DNA from: Acheta domesticus
Lineage: Eukaryota > Arthropoda > Insecta > Orthoptera > Gryllidae
Assembly (NCBI GenBank): GCA_031308135.1
Contig: JAHLJT010009419.1
Span: forward strand, 35,333,221-35,397,220
Direction of reading: 5' to 3'
Length of the DNA stretch: 64,000 nt
Shown: positions 51,791 to 64,000 of the stretch, in pieces
Layout: each line of letters begins with the position of its first letter
How positions within the stretch are numbered: the first letter of the stretch is position 1
Translations under genes and position numbers: made by a program
Notes under the pieces: generated by a model
Seen by the model: only the letters and a program-made list of their open reading frames with translations
Database searches by the model: none
Told to the model about the DNA's origin: nothing

Positions 51791-52589
51791 GTTTAAAATT
51801 TCCAATATTTTTGATCATCAGATATGCCTTCGACGTACTCAAAGATTTTGCCAGCGAATGGCCAGGCGACCTGTGTGCAGCAGTAAGAAAACTGCACTGG
51901 CCACGCCTCATTCTGTTTTCGTTTTCCAAAGGAAACGCGAAATCCTTTCAGGGTCCACGATATTTCATGAACTGACTTATCCGAATTTTAACCAAACGTA
52001 ATTTCATAGTTACCATATCTCAATCAGCGACTCCAGACTTTATGTTCGTTAAGAATTCATACTTTTTACACTATTCTGACACGTTATAAGGTTTCTCGAC
52101 ATATTTGTACCAGTTATTCATTCTAGCCTTGTAGCAATTATAGTAAGGATATCGACTCTACTCCCTGTCATCCAGTTATAATGATTAGTTTCAATGATTC
52201 AGTTATAATGATCAGTTCTTATCGCTTTAAAGACAAAATTCACAAACCACATAGACCCATATGACTGCAGTGATAGCACGGAATAGCTAACACTACCTGA
52301 AGCTGGCTTAACATAAATATTCTCCTAACCATACCGACAAGTTAGTCGAAACCGAAAGCGCGTTTCCCGTAGCAGACGGCAGAAAGTCAGTTTCATGTTC
52401 TTTCTCAAGGAAACAAATGGAGCGAATGATTAGGGCGGTAAAGCAGGCACCAGGCGCATGCTTTAACCGCCCTAGTCCTTCACAAAACCCTCGCGCATGT
52501 AAGAAGCATAGAGGGTGTACAAAATTGCAGCAGTAGTTTGAAACATACAGTGTGCGTTGGCATACATGGCAAACAGGCTCATTTTAGCT

Positions 52590-53370
52590 CAGAAACAGCG
52601 TCAATGCTGACTCTGCAGCAACTATGACCGGGAAGTCCTAGGGTTCGAGTCACGTTGGTGGCGAGTTTTCGACATTAGCTAAATAACTAGATCGAATTCA
52701 GCCACTGTCTGGGGCAGAATTCTATACTGCGATTTTTCTAACTGCGACCCTCAAGGCCACTCAAATCCCATCTTCGCGATGGAATATGTCACGGCATTTC
52801 GCGTCTTTCTCAGTCGTTCCGCTAGATTTCGCACGATCGCGACCGTATGAAGCAGTGCTTGCGATCATGCGACTTCTACCGGCAAGACCGAGAAAAGACG
52901 CGAAATGCCGTGACATATTCCATCGCGAAGATGGGATTTGAGTAGCCTTGAGGGTCGCAGTTAGAAAAATCGCAGTATAGCAGCCTGGTGTTTTGGTCGG
53001 TAGTTTTCCGTGGTTTCTTCGATCAACAAACGAATGCTGGAGCAGTATCCTAACAAACGGGCCACGGGCCGCGCACTTTCTTTCCTTCGTCTTCCTTATC
53101 TTTTCCTTTCCCCTTTCACACACATTTACACTTACTTGTACAACATCATCACAAATGTCCGGGGACCAGTTGGGAGCTTAGTATGAGTTCCGGCTGAAGC
53201 GGTGCCCCACTGGAGGAAGATTTCTATTGGCGAAACCCCGCGCAGATCGACGTGTATATCGCCGCTGGATCTCAACATTCAGTGGGAGAGGAATACCGCC
53301 AACTCTCGAAATAAAACATTGACAGGTCAAACGACCACAGATGTAGAGTGCCCGGAAACATCAGTCAATC
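52590..53370 (+). mobile_element. SINE family 1, copy g (split by a MITE)
   Basis: Box B TAGGGTTCGAGTCACG (about 52640-52655), then the ATTCAGCCACTGTCTGGGGC, GGTAGTTTTCCGTGGTTTCT and CCGGGGACCAGTTGGGAGCT blocks. The MITE at 52725-52977 interrupts GAATTC|TA|GCAGCC. Confidence 0.87.
52725..52977. mobile_element. Foldback TA-MITE, copy 3 (cleanest)
   Basis: Ends TACTGCGATTTTTCTAACTG and its perfect inverse; the arms of about 115 bp pair nearly throughout. TA at 52723-52724 and 52978-52979. The SINE consensus seen at 55601-55616 shows the empty site with a single TA, which confirms the duplication. Confidence 0.93.
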
Positions 53371-53615
53371 ATAAATAGCAAGTCTACAACAAAAGCATGG
53401 TCTGTGTTCCAGACCAGGTGGTAGAGGATTACCGTCAACAACTAAGAAGTTTGATCTGTCGGCGCTCCTTGCTGAATTAGATTTCCAGAGGCCTATTATT
53501 CGAGTCTGTCATTATGTGATTTTTCATCTTTTATTTCTATGCATACGTCGTTTTTTGCGAGCGAGAATGAAGAACTGGTTTTCATATCAACATCAATAGT
53601 ACATACACCGAAATA

Positions 53616-53841
53616 TATGTGGTCACGAAGTAAAAGTTCTTACGTCAAAACTCTTAGTTTGGAGAAAACAAAAGTTATATTATTCAGCCAGCGCTTTCCC
53701 GACACTCTTTGTCGTTAAGGAGGCAACATTTGAATTCGGTCGTTTTACTAAAATAAAATATAGACACGTAACTTGCAGTTTCAGTACTTAAATCAATTTC
53801 ACCAAAAACTGACTTAAGAACTTTTACCTCGTGACTACAGA
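53616..53841. mobile_element. MITE with TCTGTGGTC ends, copy 2
   Basis: TATGTGGTCACGAAGTAAAA on the left and the inverse of TTTTACCTCGTGACTACAGA on the right; similar to 44428-44659. Confidence 0.75.
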
Positions 53842-53849
53842 TGGGACTC

Positions 53850-55460
53850 GGGCTACCTTGGCCTTAAGTGTAAAAGTAGAAGATCGAAAAGGACCTAAGG
53901 GCTATCTCGGCTCGTTCGAGGAGCCCGATGGGTCTTCTCACAACGAAGAATTCTCAAGGGAGTGGTTGTGACGTCTCTCCTAGGCGAATGCTATTGAGAA
54001 GCGTAATTCACGTACAAGAGGCTTTCACGCCTTCACATTATGGAACGGAAAACATGTTGTCACGGCCCAGGAGGCTTCCTTTCTGAAAAGAGCGTTCAGA
54101 AACATTTAGGCAATTACCATGACAGTGAACAAACCGGGTGCTCAAATCACCGGGATGGCCAGTACCATGTAATCATGCCACTACCATGACAGTACCGGAT
54201 CGCAGCCATATCACATCGCCGAAGCTCCGCCACAGGAGCATCCCTTTCCCCCTCTCTCTCTGTCTTTCTCATTATCTCTCATCGATCACTCTCCCCTCAC
54301 TTCTCCTAGTCTTCCATCTGTAGTAATACGTGGTGACAGTTGGGTAGATACATTAAGAGGAGCCAGAATGGGCAAAAATGAAAGGTTTTTTTTTCTGAAT
54401 GATTAATTACTTTGCAGTTTTCTGGGTTAAATAAGCGAAGTTTCATCTTAATAAGTCATCTCCAAGTTTGTTTGTTTTTAATTTTGACGTTAATGTAGCA
54501 TGAAAGCGGGTGTGATCGTTTTGACACATGGGTGTTGCTTGAATGTCGTAGATACTGCTTTTCTGCTTTTGTTGTGGGAAATAATTAATAGCTTGCTTTC
54601 TAGCGTTGGACACACTGTTTCTGGTAACAATTGAGGGTTGAAAAGCGTCGAAATATTAGTGTTCGTGTTTGCCCAGCATAAGAACCAGGAATGCACTGAA
54701 AACTTTAGGAGCCATTTCCCGTAAGTTTACATTTTTTTTACCTTTAGGGAACATTTTCTGTAAAACTACTAATAGGAGGATGCTCAAATTTTAACATAGC
54801 ACAACAGTTCATATACTTTAACGAGGTGGATTTATAAAATATTAAATACTTTAGACAATATTCTTATAGATGTTAGTATGTTTAAGGACAAAACCGATTT
54901 CAAAGGAAAAAATGTATATTTAAAAAACTATTTTTTAAACGGCATCTTTAAAATACTTATAAATAATGAATCTACACTCACATAAAATTTCTAGACTGTA
55001 TATTGAACAGTTTCTGAGAAAATGTTCCTTACATTAACATTGGCGAGACAGGCCATTCCAGCTCCCCTTGAACATGCAACTCAAAATTACTTTGCGGTTG
55101 TGATTACTTCCTTCCATTCTAACACCTTCCGTCAATTCAGCTCCTTCAACGTGAAAGCCTCTCCTACGTGAATTACGCTTCTAAATAGCATTCGCATGGG
55201 AGGGACATCAAACTGCAGTGGACGCGGGAGACCCAGGCAGGTCCCGCGGGTCCCTCCTGCCCCTGACAGGTTCCTAAATGGCGGGGTAGTAAAGGGGGCT
55301 GGGCAAAACTTGCAGGTAGCCCCGGCCGAAAAGCAAAGGGAAAATATTGGCACGCATTTTACAGCCTTTCGACCAGCCCCTTACATGGACAATCGCCGGG
55401 TCTTGGGTTCCTGGTACTTATTATAATACATATGGAGGACGGTTTGGAGTTACAACAGCC
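53850..55460. other. No gene recognised
   Basis: Mixed composition; short frames at 54138, 54490 and 55132-55426 have no family resemblance or splice support. 54720-55020 is A+T-rich. Confidence 0.5.
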
Positions 55461-55469
55461 GCAGACTGG

Positions 55470-56180
55470 CATAGGTAGCTCAAAGCATCAATTGATGACG
55501 CTGCAGCTATTCTGACCCGGAGGTCCTAGGGTTTGAATGCCGACGGTAGCAGGATTTTCGAAACCAGTTAGATAGCTAGGTCGTGTTCAGCGGCTGTCTG
55601 GAGGCGAATTCTAGCGGTTGGATGCTCTGGTCGGTAGTTTTCCTTGGTTTCTCCAGTCAATACCAGGCACCGCAGGAGGATTTCCAGAGCAGTACCATCA
55701 CAAACGGACCAAGGACTTACACACACATTCACGCACTACTCTATGGTTCGTTTAAAATAAGTTGGTGATTGACAGTTGTTCTTCTGAAGCTGTAGCTGCA
55801 TACAATATAAATATATGATTTGGTTAGTTTAATAAGTATTTATTTCAAGTGTTCATCTTCGAGTCCCGGGAACACGTGCTCAGAGGTACACAACCTGTCA
55901 ACGTCGCTCCTTTCCATTCGCAACTGTCAATCACCAACTCATTTTAATCGGACCATACCACACATGTCGGAAGATCAGTCAGGTCCTTAGATCTTGTCAT
56001 GGCTCGGACGGTGGCCCGCTGATGAGAGACCTGGTTGGGAAAACTTCGCTATTCAACGCGTCGGTCGGCGCCAGATATCACCTTCCAGCGGGCGAAGATC
56101 ACCACCAACTTATGGAACACATGCACTATACTTACGGGAGTAAACTCGTACCCATTGACGCACTCAGAAACACGAAATAA
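55470..56180 (+). mobile_element. SINE family 1, copy h (split by a TTAA MITE)
   Basis: Head GGTAGCTCAAAGCATCAATT, box B-like TAGGGTTTGAATGCCG, body GGCTGTCTGGAGGCGAATTC and TGGTCGGTAGTTTTCCTTGG, 3' part CGGCGCCAGATATCACC. Interrupted at 55756-55943. Confidence 0.85.
55756..55943. mobile_element. TTAA-flanked MITE (piggyBac-like)
   Basis: 188 bp. Left AATAAGTTGGTGATTGACAG, right the inverse (AATGAGTTGGTGATTGACAG). TTAA at 55752-55755 and 55944-55947, the target used by piggyBac-type elements. No coding frame. Confidence 0.8.
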
Positions 56181-56189
56181 TCAATCAAA

Positions 56190-59100
56190 AACAGCCACAG
56201 TTAATATTCGAACTCGTTATTAAGAACTCGGGCGAATATACTGATAACCTACAAAATGAGATTTCTCACTTTTCACGTGTAAATAAGAATATTCAATTAG
56301 ACCTTTCTTCTGGTCCAAGACTTTCACGAATATTCTAAGTGATAAAAGTACAATAAGTATTTAATTCTGCAACAAATCACACGTCTCTGCAGTAAATAAT
56401 AGCAATCGTCATTTCTAAAATGGAGGCTCAAAAACATAGGATTGTGGGTTATCATTATTCACTCCCGAGGTCTTCATTTCATAACCACTACGAGTTACAA
56501 GCGAAAGAAACGTCTCTTTACAAAAGTTTCAACAGAAGAGCGCCGAATATACGTGGCAACAAGTTATTCTCAAATAATTTGCGAAACATATCCAAGATAC
56601 CGAGAAAATTTAGTCCACTCTTGAAATTAAGACCAACTGCAATTTACAATACGTTTGATACGTCCCAATTAGGGTGGTCGTAAGCATCTATCCAACAATT
56701 CATTAATTCTTCTCAGGAATGACCAGAAGCTCAGAACTGAAATTATAATACACTATAACTATTACTATAATATTTATCCACTTCTAAGCTGGTTAGTGAG
56801 TATTGCCTACAGATCGCCGGAAAACGCATCTTCTTGAAAACATTTGCAGCGTGCATCACTTCCAGGAGAAACCACTGTTTTTTTATGATGAAAGATGGAA
56901 TCTGAATTAATTCGATGTGAACGAGATCCATTTGATGCAATTCTTGTCAGAGGTTTCAGAAATTCCATCTCATTTAATATAATCAAAAGATAAATTACTA
57001 AATCCCTTTTTGCCATAAGCATTCCATTCCATTAGTGTACATCCTAAATTAACAGTTAAGACAATGCAATTTTCCCAAATCCATATTTAACAATCTCAAC
57101 AAGTACAGACAATATTCCTTTCAAAGAGTTCAGTGAAGTCCGACAATGTTGAATCAAATTGGACATGCACGAACGAACTCGAACCAAACTTCCGAATCAA
57201 TCAACTGTTATACACAACCGATTCTCAGCCATTTAATTTATTATGAACATTTGAAAGGCATTTCTGCCAAACAAAAAAATAGTAGAGGAAAAGGAGTCAT
57301 TCTTCCGCAAAATTCTTTACGTCAGTCAAAAAGCTTCTCGGACAAGAGCAATCTCTTCACGGAACATTGAGACTTCTACTAGGCAACGATCCCTAACAAT
57401 TTGCTGAACCGATAGCGTTTATCTGTTGAAGGAGAATTCATTACTGCGAGCGTAAATATGGAACGCTGCCCTCCATTGCATTTTCAAATATTCCAATTCA
57501 CCGCCCGACATTAATATTAAAAACGTAAATAAAATCCCACTCTATATTCGCAACAAAGCCGCAAAAAAGTGGTCACGCCCGCAAACACGCAGTAACGAAA
57601 TAGTCACTAAATAACCATTGAAAATAACGCTTTCAAAAATGCACAACTTTTTTCCGCTCTCTTTATCCCATAAAACCACATTGCACCTCATTTTTCACGC
57701 GATTCACAACATGAAATGACACTTCGCCAGCAAAGCTGAGAATGTTAAAGAATAAAAAATCAGTTGCTGACAATCATAATGTTCCGCTTTTAAAGCTGGT
57801 GCACAGTATCGCAATTAAAGCATGCGTTAAAAAAGTGCAAGCAAAGCAAAGGGTAGAAGTGGGTTGCATCAGATCTCCCTATTATCCGTGTCATTCAGAT
57901 TCTTAAATTGCCAAGTGTTACGAGCAACAGAAAGAAATTAAAACCGATACCCGAAGGACGTTTGGCCGAGCGCCAGGGAGTGCAGGTTTCGACCTGTGGG
58001 TCACTCGGTTGTATGTCATCCTCTGCGATTATACCATTCCTAGGATGATCTAATAATTGCTCAACTTATTGTACACGATAATGTCAACTGATATTGATTC
58101 TAGGTTGGACAATTCTCAAAGAGACACCGAATATAAAATCCCTCTATACGGCGGTGCAATTTTTTGTAAAATAATGATTTTTACAATTATCGGATAAATA
58201 TAATTAGAAAGCAGCTAATGATTATTATATATCTTCACCATCAACCTCAAGGCTTAAGTCATTGGGCCTATTCCATCTCTAGATATTTTAGCTCGTTCCT
58301 TCCTTTCACTGGCTGTCTTGCATATTCACCTTATCTGTTGAGATGCATTAAATATGAATGAAAAGCGGTCATCATCCACCCTTAACACACCTCCACAACT
58401 ATCTCGTGTGTACTCCCCTAGTACTGTGTTTACAATATTTCCCAAGCAATTTCTGTCGATTATCAGTAATAAGTCATTAAATACTGTTCAGAACAAATTA
58501 ATCAAATTGTACAGGCTAAAATGAACGAAATGTTCGCGTATTTCCCCTTCTTTAGTTCACTTTTCCCGCCTCGTTCGCCGATCACCCGCCCGTGTGGGCC
58601 TGTCGCTGACACTGTCAGTTGGGTGTCAACGCCCCCGCCCCGCTCAGAGCGCTGCCCGTTGCGCCAGCTTCCGAGAATCGCGGCAGGTGACTTGCCGTGT
58701 GACGCATCGCGGAGATAACAGTTGGGCGGGATCCTTTATCCGAGTGGGTGCGTCGCGTCGCGGCCAGCGTTCACTTTCCTGCAGATAAAACGATGCGGGA
58801 CGGGAACCTTTTCACACTCAGAGAACGTTTCTGTTTTGGAACCAGAACCACAGAAGACTGTGACAGACGGATTGGCGAGTGGAATGAAAACTACTTTTGT
58901 TTCTCGCCGTACATTGTGACGATGCGAGAAAGTGCGTGCTGTTGTGGCACCACGAGTTCCTTACACTGCACCGTCTGAGTACCCTTGAATGAATCCTAAG
59001 AATTATTTTTTTCCAATTTCATTTGATTTACATTCCTTGATTTGAACATTTCAAAGTGTGGAAAACTGTAATACGGCTACCTACCTACGATCAATGGCAG

Positions 59101-60730
59101 GGGGATCTATTATTTATAGGAGTACATCTCCGGCACACATCCTCCCGCCAATTCGCACACTGCTCAGAATCACTCTGCTCGGCATTCTAATGTACTGAAT
59201 GAATTTAATAGCGACAATAATTAGCTTCAATAGTTAACAGACACTGTCAATCAAATGACTTACATTTGTGCCATGACTTCTTGCTGTATAGAGTAATACA
59301 AAATATTTCAACGCATCCATCCCATCATCAACAAATTAAATGTCACCTTGAAAATAATTCACGATCCGAGAAAACAAATATTCAACCACATACTTCTCCG
59401 CTGTCCCTAAAGACTAATCCATCCACTGCACAAATTTCAACTGAAAAATAACCCAGGAAAATGCATTCAAATTTGTTTGCCTAAATACATTGTAAATTAT
59501 CATTTACATTCAATAACGAAATAGTAGTAACACATTTATAAAGGCCTCTTCGACCCTTTAAACTGTTTAATAACTATTTACTTATTTATTAATTTGATGT
59601 TCTTAAACTCGGGAATAAGGAACCGAAGCGTCGAATGACAACTCGCTAGCTCCGAACGGATGATCGGAAGGGTGAGTTGAGTAATGGACGAGCGACCCTC
59701 ACACACGCACGTTACCAAATTAACACAGGTAGGATATTTGAGTATGATTAATCACATAAAACAATATGTTAAATTAAATTGTGGTGTTGCTAAAATTAAT
59801 GAACAAAAGTGTATACAAACATTGGCGAGGAGATGCGCAAATTAATTTATCTTCCATAACTCATTCCATCAAAAACACACCACACAGCTACACTTCCCAT
59901 ACGGCATAAATGAATCGTCATATGTTTCACAGCTGACTTCACGCGCATTTAAAATGAAACAAAAATTTATTAAAAGAGATTTTTGCTTTCAGTGAGCATC
60001 GTGCCGTTGGAATTTTACTCATACAACCTCTGGTAACGAGTAAATGTCAAAAACGGAACAGTGATTGCGTTGTGTATTGCAGGAAACCTGGCAAATACCA
60101 ACAAAGTGAGTACATATTAGAATAGTATTATCCCTCAAAGAAACTGATAGCGGCCCTCCCGACTTCCTACGAGGTCTGTGACCTCGTCACACTCGGTTTT
60201 TCATCATTTTTTTTTCACTGATTAACTGCTGGGATGAACCCTTACGCTTCGGGACACAACATGTGGCTTCCTCTCCCATCGCAGAGTTCTTTGGTGTTTT
60301 TAAGACACCAAAGCAAGTAAGTCCTTAAAAGATCGTCGAAGTCACCAATCCAAGATACACTCGCCCGCTTGCGGGGAGGGAACGATCCGACGACGTCACG
60401 ACTTCCGCCTACCAACGCTGAAAACCCTCCTATCACTCCACCGGTCGTTAAATGTTACGATAGCTCCATTAGATACTCCATTCTATTGCTTGAATCCGTT
60501 ATTCAGCCACAAACGCGAAACTCTTCTTCGTGAAAGTCCATCCCGCGGCATCGGAAGGCGAGAAGGGCACCTGTATACCCGCAGGCCCGGAACCTCCCAC
60601 GCAACGTCAGACGCACATGATGGTTCCTCTCCGATGACGTCACACGGGGTGGCTGCCATTGCGTGACGATAAGCCGCTGATGACGCGCTCCACCTGAAGG
60701 CTCTCTCTGGGGGAAACGCTTGCATCGTAT
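56190..60730. other. No gene recognised
   Basis: A+T-rich with short compositional frames. A Leu/Ser-tRNA-like string (TTTGGCCGAGCGCCAGGG, with GCAGGTTTCGACCTG) lies near 57960-58000. A moderately CpG-rich patch at 58560-58790 could be a distant regulatory island or first exon, without splice evidence. 60360-60720 is somewhat G+C-richer; nothing identified. Confidence 0.5.
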
Positions 60731-60738
60731 TCAGTTAG

Positions 60739-61330
60739 TTCACGCCTTATTTTACGCGGCGAGACTCGGGCCCACTGGCGGAGCCATGCTCCCCCCTCCC
60801 CCCAAGGCCTAGACTTTTCGATTACCTTCTTTTATTTGGAAAAAATGATTTAAATATTTATATTCGAATTATGTGATTATTTAAACAATAATATTGTATC
60901 TTTGTATTGTATCACATCTACAGTACATAAATAATATACAATATTCTAATCAAAAATTTATTTATTATCTAACAAAAATCTACGACTCCCTCCCCCCCAA
61001 AAAATGATTGGTTGGATCCGCCCCTGTTGGGGCTATCAGGCTCGCTCTTCCGTCTGACCATTCAAATTTCGCTTTGCTCCTTTCACCTACGGGAGAAAGA
61101 ACTCACTCTCCGACGACGAAACAGGCGATTTGAATTCAGTTCAGAGGCTTCTTTTGAGGTTAGGGTCTTCTATATGTCGTAAATCTACAACATAGGACTT
61201 TACTTCCCCTTTAATTCCGCTCCGAAGGAGGTGTACGAAGGATTTTTTTCTCCCTTAAAAATTCACGGCTTCGATCGGGTTTGAACCTGCAAACTTGGGT
61301 AAAGCATCCCGATACGCTAACCGTTCCCGG
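60739..61330 (-). mobile_element. SINE family 2, copy d (split by a hAT MITE)
   Basis: The 3' end CACGCCTTATTTTACGCGGC is at 60740; body AAAGGAGCAAAGCGAAATTT and AGGGGAAGTAAAG on the minus strand; box B-like CAGGTTCAAACCCGATCG (about 61272-61290). Interrupted at 60773-61026. Confidence 0.87.
60773..61026. mobile_element. hAT-like MITE (GGCGGATCCAG family), copy 3
   Basis: 254 bp, right end TTGGATCCGCCCCTG, left CACTGGCGGAGCCATG. The host SINE resumes exactly 8 bp after the right end. The 8-bp flanks CTCGGGCC / TTGGGGCT agree at only 5 positions, but their spacing fits a hAT duplication that has since mutated. Confidence 0.83.
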
Positions 61331-61339
61331 ATGGACACT

Positions 61340-62117
61340 TGGTAAATTTCAAGATAAAATTTATAGATAATATTGAAGTCAACACTGAACTACAAAAATC
61401 AAATGCATAATTCATTCAATAAATCATTGCATAGTTTTTATTTCATTATTACCATCATATGGATGAAGGTTACTAGCCTGACGACTTCGGGATCGTCCCA
61501 AAATATTATTATAAAAAACTGTGTTGGAAACCCCTGTAAAACATTGCTGATGAACAGAAAGAATAAATATTTTTACATGTATATCGCTATTAACCGCATC
61601 AAAGGGACGCACCAACACCAACTCGGTCCACATGAGTCCTTCGATACAGAATTGGACGTAGTCTACGTACAATGAATAATCAAATGACGCTCGAAATTGC
61701 GGTAGTGAGTATTTTATTTAGAGGGAAGCTCGACAAGTGAACATGCGACAGAGAAATTATTAGATCCCTTCCCCACCCCACCCAAAAGAAATAAAATATT
61801 GATACTGTGTCATCGCAGTAATATGGGCGATAAAGTCGACTTCGGATATAGTGAACTTCTGGGGACCAACATTTTCGGTTTACTTTATCCGATGATGTCA
61901 AAATCAAACAGATTTTCTCCATAACGATTGATTTTATAAATACAGAGATACAGCAAAATACATTATCAGCACGTACTGCGAATTTAAAGATCTTTATTTG
62001 TTCTTAAAAAATTAATTATTTTCAATTGTTTGCTTCGTACTTCATTAGTAATTTCTCTAGATCCTTCTCCAAAGTACGTGTTCTTTCCAAACTTGATTCT
62101 TCATTGTCCTCCGGGTC
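61340..62117. other. No feature recognised
   Basis: A+T-rich; short frames at 61373-61675 and 61680-61922 show no family resemblance. Confidence 0.5.
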
Positions 62118-62120
62118 TAA

Positions 62121-62742
62121 GAGCCGTATTCATAGTCATCATTTATAGAATAAGAAAATACTTAAGCTATAAGAAGTTACTTTTGATAAGGAAATGCTTA
62201 TGCACATTTGGTATTCATAGACGATACTTAACATAAGTATGACGCTAGCAGCGTCTCGTGTGGCAACAGCGCATTGGGTGGTTCACAGCCACTTGAAGCC
62301 TGCCTGAAGCGTCCCATCAAGCTGGCCGTGAACTATTCTTATGCATGCATCCGTAGGCATCCGTGTGGTAACCTAACCTACACAGTTACCTAAATAGTGG
62401 TAGTAACTTAAAGTCTTAAATAGTGGGAAAACGGTAAACCTCTGTTAATTGTAGCTGATTTTTGCCACTAACGTTTACCAAAACATGTACTTTCGTCCGG
62501 GTAAAACGCTACCTTTTCTTAAATATTCTTGATCATTGTCCATTTCCATTTCTTTCACATTACGACTATTTTCAACCCACCAAGAGACGATTCACTTATA
62601 ACTACAAGTGGAAGCTGGACCTTCCTTATAGCTATAAGAAGTTTCTTATGCAAGCGGATAAGTTGCCACTATGAATTGAAAAACGTTATAAGGAACTCCT
62701 TAAGGTTTTCCTTATTATAAGTAACGACTATGAATACGGCCC
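62121..62742. mobile_element. PIF/Harbinger-like MITE, first of a tandem pair
   Basis: 622 bp. Ends GAGCCGTATTCATAGTC and the inverse of GACTATGAATACGGCCC; inner arms also pair (CTTATAGCTATAAG). TAA at 62118-62120 and 62743-62745. GGGCC ends with a 3-bp TAA duplication fit PIF/Harbinger (family assignment inferred). Confidence 0.87.
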
Positions 62743-62745
62743 TAA

Positions 62746-63463
62746 GGGCCGTATTCATAGTCGTCACTTATGGAATAAGAAAATACTTAAGCTATAAGAA
62801 GTTACTTTTGATAAGGAAATGCTTATGCACATTTGGTATTCATAGACGATACTTAACATAAGTACAACGCTAGCAGCGTCTCGTGTGGCAACAGCGCATT
62901 GGGTGGTTCACAGCCACTTGAATCTTACCTGAAACGTCCCATCAAGCTGGCCGTGAACTATTCTTATGCATGCGTCCGTAGGCATCCGTGGGGTAACCTA
63001 ACCTGCATAATTACTTAAATAGTGGTAGTAAATTAAACAGTGTCTTAAATAGTGGGAAATCGGTAAACCTCAATTAATTGTCGCTGATTTTTGCCACCAA
63101 CGTTTACCAAAACATATAATTTCGTCCGGGTAAAACGCTACCTTTTCTTAAATGTTCTTGATCATTGTGCGTTTCCGGAGGGTTGTACATATCACGTAAA
63201 TATAGTTGCTACGAAGAACAATGCAATTATAAACATTTTTATAATGTTCAAAATCACAGTCCATTTCCATTTCTTTTACATTACGACTATTTTCAACCCA
63301 CCAAGAGACGATTCACTTATGGCTATAAGTGGAAGCTGGACCTTCCTTATAGCTATAAGAAGTTTCTTATGCAAGCGGATAAGTTGCCACTATGAATTGA
63401 AAAACGTTATAAGGGACCCCTTAAGGTTTTCCTTATTATAAGTGACGACTATGAATACGGCCC
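62746..63463. mobile_element. PIF/Harbinger-like MITE, second of a tandem pair
   Basis: 718 bp, same orientation and near-identical to the first copy, but with about 90 extra bp near 63168-63258 (from CGTTTCCGGAGGGTTG to AAAATCACA). TAA at 63464-63466; it shares the TAA at 62743-62745 with its neighbour. Confidence 0.87.
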
Positions 63464-63469
63464 TAAGTA

Positions 63470-64000
63470 TCGTAAGGCAGTCTTGATACCCTTCAATGCC
63501 TCTTGCACTGTTGGAACACCTTTCCACTCACCGAAGACTCTTTTACTCGCCTAATAACGTACGAGATGCTTTCGGTGGCGGGATGGCGTAAGCGGCTAAT
63601 GAAGCATGGCTTTTCCGCGTGGCGCGGAGGGCGTCGCCAGGTTGTGGTGCTGTGGCTGTCGCGTTGATCCTGTCGCCCACAGAGAACTCAACGCGCTTTA
63701 TCCCGCAGAATATCAAGTAACACCAAGCTTCAAACTGAAGCAAGCAATCGCGCGTCGCCGCCGCAAGTTGTAGCCCACGCAGGACACGGGGACACGGGGG
63801 CAAAAGCGCTGAAAACAGTGACTTGTGAAACTTGAAGGGCGAGCAGAAATTCTGCAGAAAGAAGGGTGGAGAAGTGTAGTACGTAGGTACGTACATAGCT
63901 GAAGTGCGTCGAACAGAAATACAAACGTTTGATTCGATTCCAGCCTCAAAACCCTACTTTCAATCAACACTGCACTTTCAGGAAAACCTGTAGAGTAAAT
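63470..64000. other. No feature recognised
   Basis: Mixed composition; overlapping short minus-strand frames at 63543-63970 lack support. Confidence 0.5.

Larger units (their letters stand above)
48840..52550. other. No gene recognised; repeats only
   Basis: 48920-49070 begins with a CAGTGCTTCCCAA hAT-like end but has no partner. 50425-50640 is the unexpanded sibling of the 42.4 kb repeat, and 51347-51790 is a 233-bp tandem duplication. The rest is A+T-rich sequence with only short compositional frames. Confidence 0.55.

Noticed and set aside
58521..58978. Group of 64-76 codon plus-strand frames
   Set aside because: Overlapping in all frames, no recognisable motif, no splice support.

Overview
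This window looks like arthropod, most likely insect, nuclear DNA. It is about 60% A+T intronic or intergenic sequence, packed with non-autonomous transposons (MITEs), tRNA-derived SINEs, LINE fragments and simple repeats. Short, extremely G+C-rich islands carry clean splice signals. I cannot place the species. There is no bacterial gene organisation, and almost all open frames are shadows or repeat artefacts.

The one gene I can support runs on the minus strand through the first 37 kb. Eight exons, in transcript order, are 37100-36717 (A), 35245-34339 (B), 32659-32268 (C), 29956-29595 (D), 17677-17402 (E), 15781-15635 (F), 10251-9917 (G) and 497-155 (H). Each has a plausible AG acceptor and GT donor. 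The intron phases agree at all seven internal junctions, and the joined 3146 nt leave one frame of 1048 codons without a stop. The protein is largely disordered: rich in Ser, Pro, Ala, Arg, Gln and His, with many SP/TP sites, short helical patches, an RE-repeat tract and a PIYENV motif. I do not recognise the family; a cytoskeletal or signalling scaffold is a guess. Its 3' end lies beyond position 1. No convincing coding exon was found upstream of 37.1 kb, so exon A may hold the start codon at 37080, with non-coding 5' exons further up (the 44.0-44.4 kb G+C-rich patch is a candidate).

The introns and the 27 kb upstream are a mosaic of repeats, several of which can be typed by their target-site duplications. 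There are two hAT-like MITE families (8-bp duplications; 3.9 and 24.2 kb; 21.7, 39.6 and 60.8 kb). A foldback TA-duplicating family lies at 17.1, 36.1 and 52.7 kb. Others are a 1000-bp TA element (27.9 kb), a TTAA element (55.8 kb), a tandem pair of PIF/Harbinger-like elements sharing TAA (62.1-63.5 kb), and a family full of TCAGTGA motifs (4.5, 10.4, 45.9 kb). Two tRNA-derived SINE families are present in eight and four copies, several with other elements nested inside. Simple repeats include 36 copies of an 8-mer at 42.6 kb, about 0.95 kb of purine tract at 31.3-32.26 kb, and a ~240-bp satellite at about 22-24.2 kb.

The most interesting signals lie where repeats meet splice sites. Exon B ends in five 60-bp units, each carrying the same donor site in frame. 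Exon F begins with several in-frame CAG acceptor-like units. Three exons (A, C, G) have a same-orientation copy of the same SINE ending about 20-90 nt upstream of their 3' splice site.
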